Source: RYN-433 sp036558265
Lineage (GTDB): Bacteria; Planctomycetota; Phycisphaerae; Tepidisphaerales; Tepidisphaeraceae
Assembly (NCBI GenBank): GCA_036558265.1
Contig: DATBFY010000655.1
Coordinates: 1 to 7,666, forward strand
Direction: 5' to 3'
Length of the DNA: 7,666 nucleotides
Both the position numbers and the translations under genes were made by a program. Positions 1-5,429 of the stretch are shown one piece after another. A model generated the notes under the pieces. That model did not search any database and had not been told where the DNA came from. It saw only the letters and a program-made list of their open reading frames with translations. Numbering within the stretch: position 1 is the first letter of the stretch; the number at the start of each line of letters is the position of its first letter.

Positions 1-338
1 ATCTTCTTCACCGCCGACGCGTCGCCGTACTTCGCCCGCGCGATCTTGAACAGCGTGTCCCCCTTCTGCACCGTGTACACGTTCCCGCTGATCGCCGGCG
101 CCGGCGCGGCGCTGGCCACCACCGTGGGTGATGTATCCGACACCACCGGCTGCACCGGCTGCTGAACCGGCACGACCGTCGGCGCCGGGGCGACCGCCAC
201 GGGCGCCGAGGCGCGAACGTCCGTCACCGACGGGTTGATCGACGTATTGGCAGCGGTCTTGGGCTTGTTGTTCGAGCACCCGACCATCGTGGCGGCAGCG
301 GTCAGCGTGGCGAGCGACAGGGCGGCGGCGAGCTTCAT
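1..338 (-). CDS. LysM-domain lipoprotein (partial, N-terminal 112 residues)
   Basis: Probably an exported lipoprotein that binds peptidoglycan through a LysM module. The visible part begins MKLAAALSLATLTAAATMVG and then Cys21. That is a short positively charged start, a hydrophobic stretch and a lipobox-like MVGC (Met instead of the usual Leu at -3), so lipidation at Cys21 is expected. Residues 22-86 are a Pro/Ala/Val-rich low-complexity linker, as often seen between a lipid anchor and a wall-binding domain. From residue 87 the sequence VYTVQKGDTLFKIARAKYGD matches the start of a LysM repeat. The gene leaves the window inside that repeat, so further domains are unknown. The ATG at 338 is supported by AAGGAGA at 348-354, 9 nt away, one of only two clear Shine-Dalgarno sites here. 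It is divergent from the hydrolase at 538. Known: LysM binds GlcNAc-containing glycans. Inferred: envelope function. Confidence 0.88.
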   Translation of the reverse strand, partial: MKLAAALSLATLTAAATMVGCSNNKPKTAANTSINPSVTDVRASAPVAVAPAPTVVPVQQPVQPVVSDTSPTVVASAAPAPAISGNVYTVQKGDTLFKIARAKYGDASAVKK

Positions 339-421
339 CGGCAAACTTCTCCTTCCTGGATCTTCAAACCCGGCCATCCGTGGCGGGCGTCTGCTTGTCT
401 GCTCCCTCTTATCGGACCGCG

Positions 422-430
422 TGTGGATAA
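422..430 (-). promoter_or_regulatory. Perfect DnaA-box-like 9-mer
   Basis: The minus strand reads TTATCCACA, identical to the Escherichia coli consensus DnaA box. It lies in the intergenic gap between the divergent lipoprotein and hydrolase genes, beside an AT-rich patch at about 451-467. It also overlaps one arm of a short inverted repeat: CTTATC at 408-413 and GATAAG at 426-431. Only one box is present and there is no dnaA, dnaN or similar origin-linked gene, so a replication origin is not supported. A regulatory DnaA site or chance are the alternatives. Confidence 0.3.
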
Positions 431-500
431 GTCTTGAGCGAGTTTCGACCGAATTTTTAAAGATTTCTCCGCCGCGGTGCTGCCGCCCCCCTCGCGAGTT

Positions 501-531
501 GTGGCATGAAGTGCATAACTGCTTATATGAT
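501..531 (+). promoter_or_regulatory. Promoter of the hydrolase gene, probably leaderless
   Basis: TATGAT at 526-531 differs from TATAAT at one base. GTGGCA at 501-506 matches four of six bases of TTGACA, with a 19-bp spacer. The -10 box ends only 6 nt before the ATG at 538, so transcription would begin at or next to the A of the start codon. No Shine-Dalgarno sequence lies between box and start. The layout resembles that of the glmU-like gene at 4197. Confidence 0.5.
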
Positions 532-537
532 CGCGGG

Positions 538-1527
538 ATGCTGTCCGCGGCCGTGATTCTCGTCCTGGTCCTGTTCGTCGTCGGTGTCGCCCTCGTCTGT
601 GTTGTCGCGCTGATGATGGCCAGGATCCTCCTCTCACCGCCGAGGATGACCGGCGGCCGGGCCCTCTGGATCCTGCGGCGTCTCTCGCCCGCGGACCTGG
701 GCCTGCCCTTCGAAGAGCTGACCTTCATCGTCCACGACGAGAAGACCAACGAAAAGCTCAAGATCGCCGCCTGGTGGATTCCTGCGGAGACCGCCAGTAC
801 CCGCCTCGCCCTGATCGTCCACGGCTACGCCGACTCCAGGATCGGCGGCATCGCCTGGGCCCCCACCTTCCGCGCCCTGGGCTGCAACGTCCTGGCCATC
901 GACCTGCGCGCCCACGGCGAATCCGGCGGCACGCACACCACCGCCGGCTACCTCGAGCGCCACGACCTCTCCCAGGTCATCGACCAGGTCCGCGCCCAGC
1001 GGCCCGCTGCCACCCGCGAGCTGGTCCTCTTCGGCGTGAGCCTGGGCGCCGCCGTCGCCGCCGCCACCGCCCAGCTCCGCGACGACATCGACGCCGTCAT
1101 CATGGACTGCCCCTACCGCGACTACCCCAGCGCCGCCCAGACCCACGGCAACGCCATGGGCATGCCCGGCCCCATGTTCCAGCGAATGGCCATCGCCCTC
1201 GCCCAGCGCCTCAGCCGCGCCGACTTCCACGCCTGCGCCCCGGAGCGCATCATCCCCACCCTCGCCTGCCCCCTGATGGTCATCCACGGCGCCGACGACC
1301 TGTTCGTGACGGCCCAAGACATGAACGCCGTCGAATCCGCCGTCCGCGCCCGCCCCGCGGACCTGGGCTCCACCGTCTACTGGCGGGCCACCGACACCCA
1401 CCACGTCCTGGCCCTCCGCACCGACCCCGCCGAGTTCCGCCGGCGGGTCGAGGAGTTTTTGAACGAAGCGCTTGCTACCCGATCGTCTCAGCACCCTCTC
1501 CCGGTACTCCGGGAGAGGGCAAGGTGA
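538..1527 (+). CDS. Membrane-anchored alpha/beta hydrolase
   Basis: A serine hydrolase of the alpha/beta fold, 329 residues, probably an esterase, lipase or peptidase-like enzyme of unknown substrate. Residues 4-28 form one hydrophobic helix, so the enzyme is probably tethered to the cytoplasmic membrane. The catalytic domain follows: oxyanion-hole HGYADS (95-100), DLRAHGESGG (122-131), nucleophile elbow GVSLG with Ser168, acid Asp254 in VIHGADD, and a His at 288/289 in TDTHH. The triad looks complete. The frame stays open upstream to a TTG at 235, but that would cross the lipoprotein gene. The ATG at 538 sits right behind a -10 box and starts the membrane helix, so I chose it. The expected end of the fold is near EEFLNEAL (305-311). 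The last residues are encoded by a REP-like hairpin and are probably not original. Family is certain, substrate unknown. Confidence 0.85.
   Translation: MLSAAVILVLVLFVVGVALVCVVALMMARILLSPPRMTGGRALWILRRLSPADLGLPFEELTFIVHDEKTNEKLKIAAWWIPAETASTRLALIVHGYADSRIGGIAWAPTFRALGCNVLAIDLRAHGESGGTHTTAGYLERHDLSQVIDQVRAQRPAATRELVLFGVSLGAAVAAATAQLRDDIDAVIMDCPYRDYPSAAQTHGNAMGMPGPMFQRMAIALAQRLSRADFHACAPERIIPTLACPLMVIHGADDLFVTAQDMNAVESAVRARPADLGSTVYWRATDTHHVLALRTDPAEFRRRVEEFLNEALATRSSQHPLPVLRERAR
1494..1519. repeat. REP-like hairpin at the hydrolase 3' end
   Basis: A perfect inverted repeat: CCCTCTCCCGG (1494-1504), loop TACT, CCGGGAGAGGG (1509-1519). It is followed by GCAAGGTGAGGGT, and CTCA...TGAG lies just outside. 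This looks like the common dispersed intergenic repeat that appears in translations as LTLPSPGVPGEG or similar. The hydrolase stop codon (1525-1527) lies just behind it, so the hairpin encodes the protein's C-terminal tail. It may also act on mRNA 3' ends. There is no clear T-tract. Confidence 0.7.
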
Positions 1528-1549
1528 GGGTCTTTAATCCAATTCCCAA

Positions 1550-1665
1550 GGCACTCGGCACCCCACGGCGTTGGAGCATTTTGCCAGACTGGAACCATCG
1601 AGCGTCAACTCGCGTCCCGGCAAAGTGCGCAAACGCCGCCCATGGTCGCAGCGTCAGCCCATCTC
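1550..1665. repeat. 116-bp palindromic repeat, copy 1
   Basis: It is paired with 2375-2490 in direct orientation and is exactly the same length. Outer parts match 33 of 36 bases (left) and 48 of 50 (right), while the central 30 bp (1586-1615) match only about half. Within it, GGCGTTGGAGCATTTTGCC (1567-1585) and GGCAAAGTGCGCAAACGCC (1619-1637) form an imperfect 19-bp stem with 16 pairs and one further G-T. Copy 1 lies between the convergent hydrolase and zinc-ribbon genes, where the stem could end transcription. Minus-strand translation gives TLRPWAAFAHFAG in both copies, but no start, ribosome site or gene supports it as protein. Confidence 0.8.
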
Positions 1666-1679
1666 ATAAACAGGACTGT

Positions 1680-1922
1680 TCATTTTATAGAAGAACCAGT
1701 CGTAGCCCCGTATCCAGCCCCACATTCCGGGCACCGATCCGGCGTCGCGCGAAGGTCGTAGCCGCAAAACGCACATCGCGGTATTGCTGGGGACTTCTCC
1801 TTTCGAGATACGGGGCGAATGGGGCGCGTGGCCCGATAGGCGCAGTACATCAGGAACAGCATCGCAACCAAGAGCATGAGCGCCGGCAGACACGAACAAG
1901 CATCCAGGTATGCAACGACCAC
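1680..1922 (-). CDS. Small membrane protein with C-terminal zinc ribbon
   Basis: An 80-residue protein of unknown function. Residues 11-28 are a hydrophobic helix, followed by a basic stretch (30-43). A four-cysteine zinc ribbon comes next: Cys50, Cys53, Cys64 and Cys67 in CAFCGYDLRATPDRCPECG, spacing CX2C-X10-CX2C. This ribbon core recurs in many small planctomycete proteins, so it is the best taxonomic marker here. The positive-inside rule puts the ribbon in the cytoplasm. The start is a GTG only 2 nt after the stop of the gene at 1925-2263. AGGAG at 1937-1941 is rather far away, so translation is probably coupled to the upstream gene. Zinc binding is inferred from the cysteines. Whether it binds protein, nucleic acid or just folds cannot be told. 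Confidence 0.75.
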   Translation of the reverse strand: MVVAYLDACSCLPALMLLVAMLFLMYCAYRATRPIRPVSRKEKSPAIPRCAFCGYDLRATPDRCPECGAGYGATTGSSIK

Positions 1923-1924
1923 CG

Positions 1925-2263
1925 CTACCTACCTTCGCTCCTGATTCCCTTCGTCTTCACCTCTTCCACCTCACCGCGCACTTGGCCGCACGCCTTCGAA
2001 AAAACCATCGCGAATACGACTCCACAGGTTGCAAGCCCAACAGCGATTGCCGATGCTTCGATCGCAATAAAGACAAGCCCGATGCCAGCCTGCGCATCGG
2101 CGGCGAGCCTGAATCCGTGAAGCCGATAGGCAGCGTACACCACACCGGCGATGCCGCCCGCCATCAAGGCGAGCGCGGGACGCGGCCGCCGGTAATGTGC
2201 GACGACAAACCCAGCCACGAACACCGCAATGGGAACCGCCAGGCAGACGAGATATTGCCCCAT
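1925..2263 (-). CDS. Three-helix integral membrane protein, unknown function
   Basis: A 112-residue protein I do not recognise. Hydrophobic segments lie at about 4-22, 31-48 and 62-88, joined by short charged loops (HYRRPRP, YRLHGFR). A charged tail begins at about 90 (EVEEVKTKG). It is the first gene of a minus-strand pair; the zinc-ribbon gene starts 2 nt after its TAG, so the two products probably work together. The frame is open upstream through the second 116-bp repeat to an ATG at 2569 (214 residues). That extension is Arg/Ser/Gly-rich repeat sequence and I reject it. The ATG at 2263 is preferred. A GTG two codons earlier (2269) lies 7 nt behind a TACAAT box and would be the start of a leaderless message. 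No Shine-Dalgarno site is seen. Confidence 0.65.
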   Translation of the reverse strand: MGQYLVCLAVPIAVFVAGFVVAHYRRPRPALALMAGGIAGVVYAAYRLHGFRLAADAQAGIGLVFIAIEASAIAVGLATCGVVFAMVFSKACGQVRGEVEEVKTKGIRSEGR

Positions 2264-2276
2264 GGTCACACGAGGA

Positions 2277-2282
2277 ATTGTA
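2277..2282 (-). promoter_or_regulatory. -10 box of the two-gene membrane operon
   Basis: The minus strand reads TACAAT, one base from TATAAT. It ends 7 nt before an in-frame GTG (2269) and 13 nt before the ATG (2263). The transcript would begin on or a few bases before the start codon. I see no convincing -35 hexamer. Confidence 0.4.
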
Positions 2283-2374
2283 TCCGCGCACGAAAGGCGC
2301 CGCTCTCCAGGCCGGCTTCGTTCTCTTTCTCTGGTTTCACCTACGCCAGCATTCCCCTCTGATGCAACGGCCGC

Positions 2375-2490
2375 GGCACCCGGCCACCCACGGCGTTGGA
2401 GCATTTTGCCACCCCAGGACTCTGGTCGATCCACCCGCCTCCCGGCAAAATGCGCAAACGCCGCCCATGGTCGAAGCGTCAGCCCATCTC
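2375..2490. repeat. 116-bp palindromic repeat, copy 2
   Basis: Second copy of the element at 1550-1665. Its stem is better preserved: GGCGTTGGAGCATTTTGCC (2392-2410) against GGCAAAATGCGCAAACGCC (2444-2462), 17 of 19 pairs, enclosing 33 nt. It lies upstream of the minus-strand membrane operon and upstream of the plus-strand panE region, so it sits between divergent units. The flanking stretches (2283-2374 and 2491-2599) show no gene, only a short C run near 2576-2583 and low-complexity GC-rich sequence. Confidence 0.8.
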
Positions 2491-2599
2491 CTGAAGCTCG
2501 AACCGCTTCGGCCACCGCAAGCGCGAGAACCCACGAAGACGGCGCAACGGCCGATGCACTCACGTTCACACCCGACCCCCCCCATCATCGCCGCCCCGC

Positions 2600-2605
2600 A
2601 GGAGG
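2600..2605 (+). promoter_or_regulatory. Strong ribosome binding site
   Basis: AGGAGG lies 9 nt before the ATG at 2615. It is the best Shine-Dalgarno match in the window, yet the frame it serves is only 34 codons long. This supports a real, possibly damaged, gene start here. Confidence 0.5.
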
Positions 2606-2614
2606 TCGAATCAG

Positions 2615-2768
2615 ATGAGACACTCCACGCCCGCCACCGTCTTCATCAGCGACGGGCCTCAAATGCGTCCTCACATCCGTGAGCGATCCCGATCGTCCCT
2701 TGCAGTTCACGTGGGATAAAGACAGGATCACGATCTCGCTCGCCAAGGCCCAGCCCGAGAAGACGTAA
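2615..2768 (+). pseudogene. Tiny frameshifted reading frame upstream of panE
   Basis: From the ATG at 2615 the frame reads MRHSTPATVFISDG, then becomes Arg/Ser-rich and stops at 2717-2719 (34 residues). Another frame, offset by one base, carries more protein-like sequence: GLKCVLTSVSDPD, then LQFTWDKDRITISLAK, ending at TAA 2766-2768. Removing one base near 2656-2658 would join them into about 50 residues, MRHSTPATVFISDGLKCVL and onward. The second part resembles a beta-strand pair such as the C-terminal end of some glycosidases, but that is a weak guess. It ends 8 nt before panE. Options are a small gene with a sequencing error, a gene remnant, or a leader peptide of 34 residues. I cannot decide between these. 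Confidence 0.3.
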
Positions 2769-2776
2769 CCCGCGCC

Positions 2777-3748
2777 ATGGACGCCAGCAGTCATAAACCT
2801 CTCATCGCCATCGTCGGCACCGGCGCCATCGGCGCTTATTACGGCGGACGCCTCGCCCAGCACGGCCACGACGTCCACTTCCTTCTCCGCAGCGACTACG
2901 ACGCCGTCCGCGAGCGCGGCTGGTCCGTGCGGAGCTGCCACGGCGATTTCGTCCTGCCCCCCTCGTCACTCCACGCCTACGACGACCCGACCCGCATGCC
3001 CAGGGCCGACCTGGTCATCGTCACGCTCAAGACGACCGCCAACGATCAGTTCGAAAAACTGATCGCGCCGCTCCTCAAGCCCGACACCACGATCCTGACC
3101 CTCCAGAACGGCCTGGGAAACGAGGAGCGATTGGCGGAGTTGTTCGGCGCCCGGCGCGTCCTGGGCGGCATGGCCTTCGTCTGCATCAACCGCGTCGAGC
3201 CGGGTGTCGTCCACCACATCGCCGAGGGCCTGATCACGCTGGGCGAATTCGAGCCGATCGACGACCAGCGCGTCCACCGGATCGCCCGGATGTTTACGGC
3301 GAGCCAGATCCCCTGCCGCGTCATCGACGACCTCCGCTACGGCCGCTGGGAAAAACTGGTCTGGAACGTCCCGTTCAACGGGCTGTCGGCGGTCATGGAT
3401 CAGACCACGGACCTCCTCCTCGGCTCCCCCGCGGGCGAGGCGCTGGTCCGCTCCCTCATGGAGGAGGTCCTCGCCGCGGCGCGAGGGGTCGGCGTGGAGC
3501 TTCCCCGCTCCCTGATCGACGCCAAGGTCGAGCAGACGCGCGGCATGGGGGCGTATAAGACCAGCATGCACCTGGACATGCTGGCCGGGCGGGCCATGGA
3601 GGTACAGGCCATCTTCGGCGCCCCGGTACGGGCGGCACAGGAGGCCGGGGTATCCGTTCCGCGGCTCGAGATGCTCTACCGCATGCTCAAGCTCCGCGAC
3701 GCCGCACCGCGGGTTATCGGACCTGAAGCGGGCTCGGCGGTTCGGTAG
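2777..3748 (+). CDS. panE: 2-dehydropantoate 2-reductase (ketopantoate reductase) family
   Basis: Expected to reduce 2-dehydropantoate to (R)-pantoate with NADPH in the cytoplasm, a step toward pantothenate and coenzyme A. It has 323 residues, a normal length. The Rossmann fold is at the N-terminus: IAIVGTGAIGAYYGG, with GTGAIG at 14-19. LQNGLGNEE gives the conserved Asn111. The catalytic lysine is Lys193 in GRWEKLVWNVPFNGLSA, with Asn197 and Asn201. Ser263 (KTSMHLDML) and Glu275 (GRAMEVQAIFG) correspond to the substrate-binding Ser and Glu of this family. The ATG at 2777 lies shortly before the Rossmann strand; no good Shine-Dalgarno site is present, though an upstream frame ends 8 nt earlier and coupling is possible. 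No other pantothenate gene is visible, and paralogues with other 2-oxo-acid substrates exist, so the exact substrate is less certain than the family. Confidence 0.85.
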   Translation: MDASSHKPLIAIVGTGAIGAYYGGRLAQHGHDVHFLLRSDYDAVRERGWSVRSCHGDFVLPPSSLHAYDDPTRMPRADLVIVTLKTTANDQFEKLIAPLLKPDTTILTLQNGLGNEERLAELFGARRVLGGMAFVCINRVEPGVVHHIAEGLITLGEFEPIDDQRVHRIARMFTASQIPCRVIDDLRYGRWEKLVWNVPFNGLSAVMDQTTDLLLGSPAGEALVRSLMEEVLAAARGVGVELPRSLIDAKVEQTRGMGAYKTSMHLDMLAGRAMEVQAIFGAPVRAAQEAGVSVPRLEMLYRMLKLRDAAPRVIGPEAGSAVR

Positions 3749-3781
3749 CGTATCTCTCGCGCAGGAATTGCGCGATTGAAA

Positions 3782-3809
3782 TTGCCTTCGGGTGAACCGG
3801 GGGTATACT
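3782..3809 (+). promoter_or_regulatory. Promoter of the 58-residue membrane protein
   Basis: TTGCCT (3782-3787), 16-bp spacer, TATACT (3804-3809). The transcript would begin near 3816 and carry about 74 nt of leader before the GTG at 3890, unlike the leaderless layout of nearby genes. Confidence 0.5.
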
Positions 3810-3889
3810 CCCCCCAACACGGATGTGACGTAAGTGGAGCGCGCGATGCGACGCGACGCCGAAAGCAGTGTCATCTCGGTGGGTGCAAG

Positions 3890-4066
3890 GTGTATTCCGA
3901 ACGTCGCATCGCACAACTTGGATTGGCCCTGTCCTGTCTCGTCCTGCTCGTGACGCTCGCGATCCTGTACGTCGGCTCCAAGGCGCCGCCCGTCGGTCAG
4001 ATCGACGACGCCGAGGCAGCCGCCGCCACCGCCGACTCGATCAGGATGCTCTCCATGAATAAGTGA
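3890..4066 (+). CDS. Small single-helix membrane protein, unknown function
   Basis: A 58-residue protein that I do not recognise. It has a short basic N-terminus (YSERR), one hydrophobic helix at about 9-28 and a soluble tail with acidic and alanine-rich sequence (IDDAEAAAATADS), ending LSMNK. The topology is probably N-inside with the tail outside the membrane. The frame is open upstream to 3776, but those codons lie across and before the promoter and read as low-quality Arg/Cys/His-rich sequence. The GTG at 3890 is the first plausible start after the -10 box, with no strong Shine-Dalgarno site. A strong terminator follows 40 nt after the stop, so the gene appears to be its own transcription unit. 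Codon use and hydrophobic pattern argue for a real gene, but a start further upstream is not excluded. Confidence 0.55.
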   Translation: MYSERRIAQLGLALSCLVLLVTLAILYVGSKAPPVGQIDDAEAAAATADSIRMLSMNK

Positions 4067-4105
4067 ATGGCTTTCCCGCCCGCGACTTTAAGGGAGGGGA
4101 GAGTC

Positions 4106-4137
4106 GGCCGGACCTTCGGGATCCGGCCTTTTTATTT
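4106..4137 (+). terminator. Intrinsic terminator with UUCG tetraloop
   Basis: GGCCGGACC (4106-4114), loop TTCG (4115-4118), GGATCCGGCC (4119-4128), with one bulged A in the right arm, then CTTTTTATTT. This is a textbook rho-independent terminator for the small membrane protein gene and isolates the downstream glmU-like gene. Confidence 0.9.
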
Positions 4138-4157
4138 GCGCATCGGCGACGGGTGAA

Positions 4158-4188
4158 TTGGCAGGCTGCGACCGCAAGACGTTATAAT
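4158..4188 (+). promoter_or_regulatory. Promoter of the glmU-like gene, probably leaderless
   Basis: TTGGCA (4158-4163, five of six bases of TTGACA), 19-bp spacer, perfect TATAAT (4183-4188). The -10 box ends 8 nt before the ATG at 4197, leaving no space for a Shine-Dalgarno site; the interval is CGCGCCCC. Confidence 0.65.
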
Positions 4189-4196
4189 CGCGCCCC

Positions 4197-5429
4197 ATGC
4201 ACGTGGTCATCTTTGAGGGATCGAAGTGGCACACCTTCGCCCCGCTCTCGCTGTCGCGACCGGTCTTCGCCCTGGCCAGCGGCGCCTCCACGCTCCTCGA
4301 AAAACACGTCCGCCACCTGCGCCCCAGCCGCGTGACGCTCTGGGTCAGGCCCGCCCTGGCCGACTATTGCAAACGCGAGTTCACCCCGCGCCTGAAGGTG
4401 CCCCTGGCGGTCAACCAGCCGCTCGATGACGAGACCGCCCTGGTCGTCAGCGGCCGCACGCTTCACTTCTCCCGCTTCGAGCACGTCGAGCACCCCTGCG
4501 TCATCGTCGAGGAGGGTAACCTGATCCGCAAGGCCGTCGTCCGCATGCCCGGACTGGGCCCCGACGACGTGATGAACCGCACCGACCGGTGGATGAAGCT
4601 CTTCGACCTGCCCAGGATGGACGAGCAGGCCCGCATGGCCGACCACGTCTGGGACCTGATCAGTTGGAACGAGGAATCGCTCGTCGAGGACTTCGTGGGC
4701 ATCCACGAGCAGCCGACCGCGAAGCCCGCCGGCCCGTATCACCTGGTCCATGACGAGAACGTCTGGATCGGGGCTGACGTGAAGCTGGAGCCCGGCGTCG
4801 TGCTCGACGGATCCAAGGGCCCGGTGATGCTCGCCGGCGGGTGCTCCATCGGCGCCAACGCGGTGCTCAAGGGCCCCTGCTACGTCGGCCCGCACAGCCT
4901 GGTCAAGCCGCTCACGACGATCCACGCCGGCACGACCATCGGACCGGTCTGCAAGGTCGGCGGCGAGATCAACAACTCCATCCTGACCGCCTACAGCAAC
5001 AAGTCGCACGAGGGCTACCTCGGCGACAGCTACCTGGGGGAATGGGTCAACCTGGGCGCCGGCACCACCACCAGCAACCTGAAGAACACCTACGGCCCGA
5101 TCAAGGTAAGGGTGGGCCAGGAGGAGATAGCGACCGGCCGGAGAACCCTCGGATCCCTCATCGGCGACCACGCCAAAACCGCCATCGCCACGCGCCTAAT
5201 GACCGGCAGCTACATCGGTTACGGCACGATGATCGCCGCCAGCGGCCTCCCCCCGACCTTCATCCCCAGCTTCAGCTTCCTGACCGACAGGGGGAGGGAG
5301 GAGTACCGGCAGGAGAAGGCAATCGATGTCATGAAAGCCATGTACTCTCGCCGAAACCGAGTCTGGCACCCCCACGACGAGACGATGGTGCGCTACGCGC
5401 GCGAGGCAGCGCGAGAGGTAGAGAGCTGA
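4197..5429 (+). CDS. GlmU-type protein with alternative N-terminal domain
   Basis: Probably makes or modifies a nucleotide-sugar precursor, most likely GlcNAc-1-P/UDP-GlcNAc for cell-envelope synthesis. It has 410 residues. The N-terminus MHVVIFEGSKWHTFAPLSLS, followed by RPVFALASGASTLLEK, fits the alternative GlmU N-terminal family found in Bacteroidota and Planctomycetota; classical LxxGxGTRM pyrophosphorylase motifs are absent. From about 185 to 350 hexapeptide repeats form a left-handed beta helix (VWIGADVKLEPGVVL, CSIGANAVLKGPCYVGP). Residues 256-302 contain NKSHEGYLGDSYLG and NLGAGTTTSNLKNTYG. His271 aligns with the catalytic His of GlmU acetyltransferases. The C-terminal 50 residues form a charged extension. 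The ATG lies 8 nt behind a perfect -10 box. I am sure of the family; whether both the uridylyl- and acetyltransferase activities remain is uncertain, so I give no symbol. Confidence 0.85.
   Translation: MHVVIFEGSKWHTFAPLSLSRPVFALASGASTLLEKHVRHLRPSRVTLWVRPALADYCKREFTPRLKVPLAVNQPLDDETALVVSGRTLHFSRFEHVEHPCVIVEEGNLIRKAVVRMPGLGPDDVMNRTDRWMKLFDLPRMDEQARMADHVWDLISWNEESLVEDFVGIHEQPTAKPAGPYHLVHDENVWIGADVKLEPGVVLDGSKGPVMLAGGCSIGANAVLKGPCYVGPHSLVKPLTTIHAGTTIGPVCKVGGEINNSILTAYSNKSHEGYLGDSYLGEWVNLGAGTTTSNLKNTYGPIKVRVGQEEIATGRRTLGSLIGDHAKTAIATRLMTGSYIGYGTMIAASGLPPTFIPSFSFLTDRGREEYRQEKAIDVMKAMYSRRNRVWHPHDETMVRYAREAAREVES

Noticed and set aside
235..537. Upstream extension of the hydrolase frame from a TTG at 235
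   Set aside because: It would overlap the lipoprotein gene on the other strand, reads as mixed low-quality sequence, and bypasses the ATG at 538 that follows a -10 box and begins the membrane helix.
634..1494. Long minus-strand frame opposite the hydrolase (and similar ones opposite panE and the glmU-like gene)
   Set aside because: These Gly/Val/Asp/Ala-rich translations mirror GC-rich third codon positions of the real genes and show no motifs.
2375..2490. Protein-coding reading of the repeat (TLRPWAAFAHFAG in both copies)
   Set aside because: The shared residues come from the conserved palindrome arms; the core is not conserved at the protein level and no start or ribosome site exists.
2264..2569. 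Extension of the three-helix protein to an ATG at 2569 (214 residues)
   Set aside because: The added part crosses the 116-bp repeat and is Arg/Ser/Gly-rich; a -10 box lies inside it, next to the shorter start.
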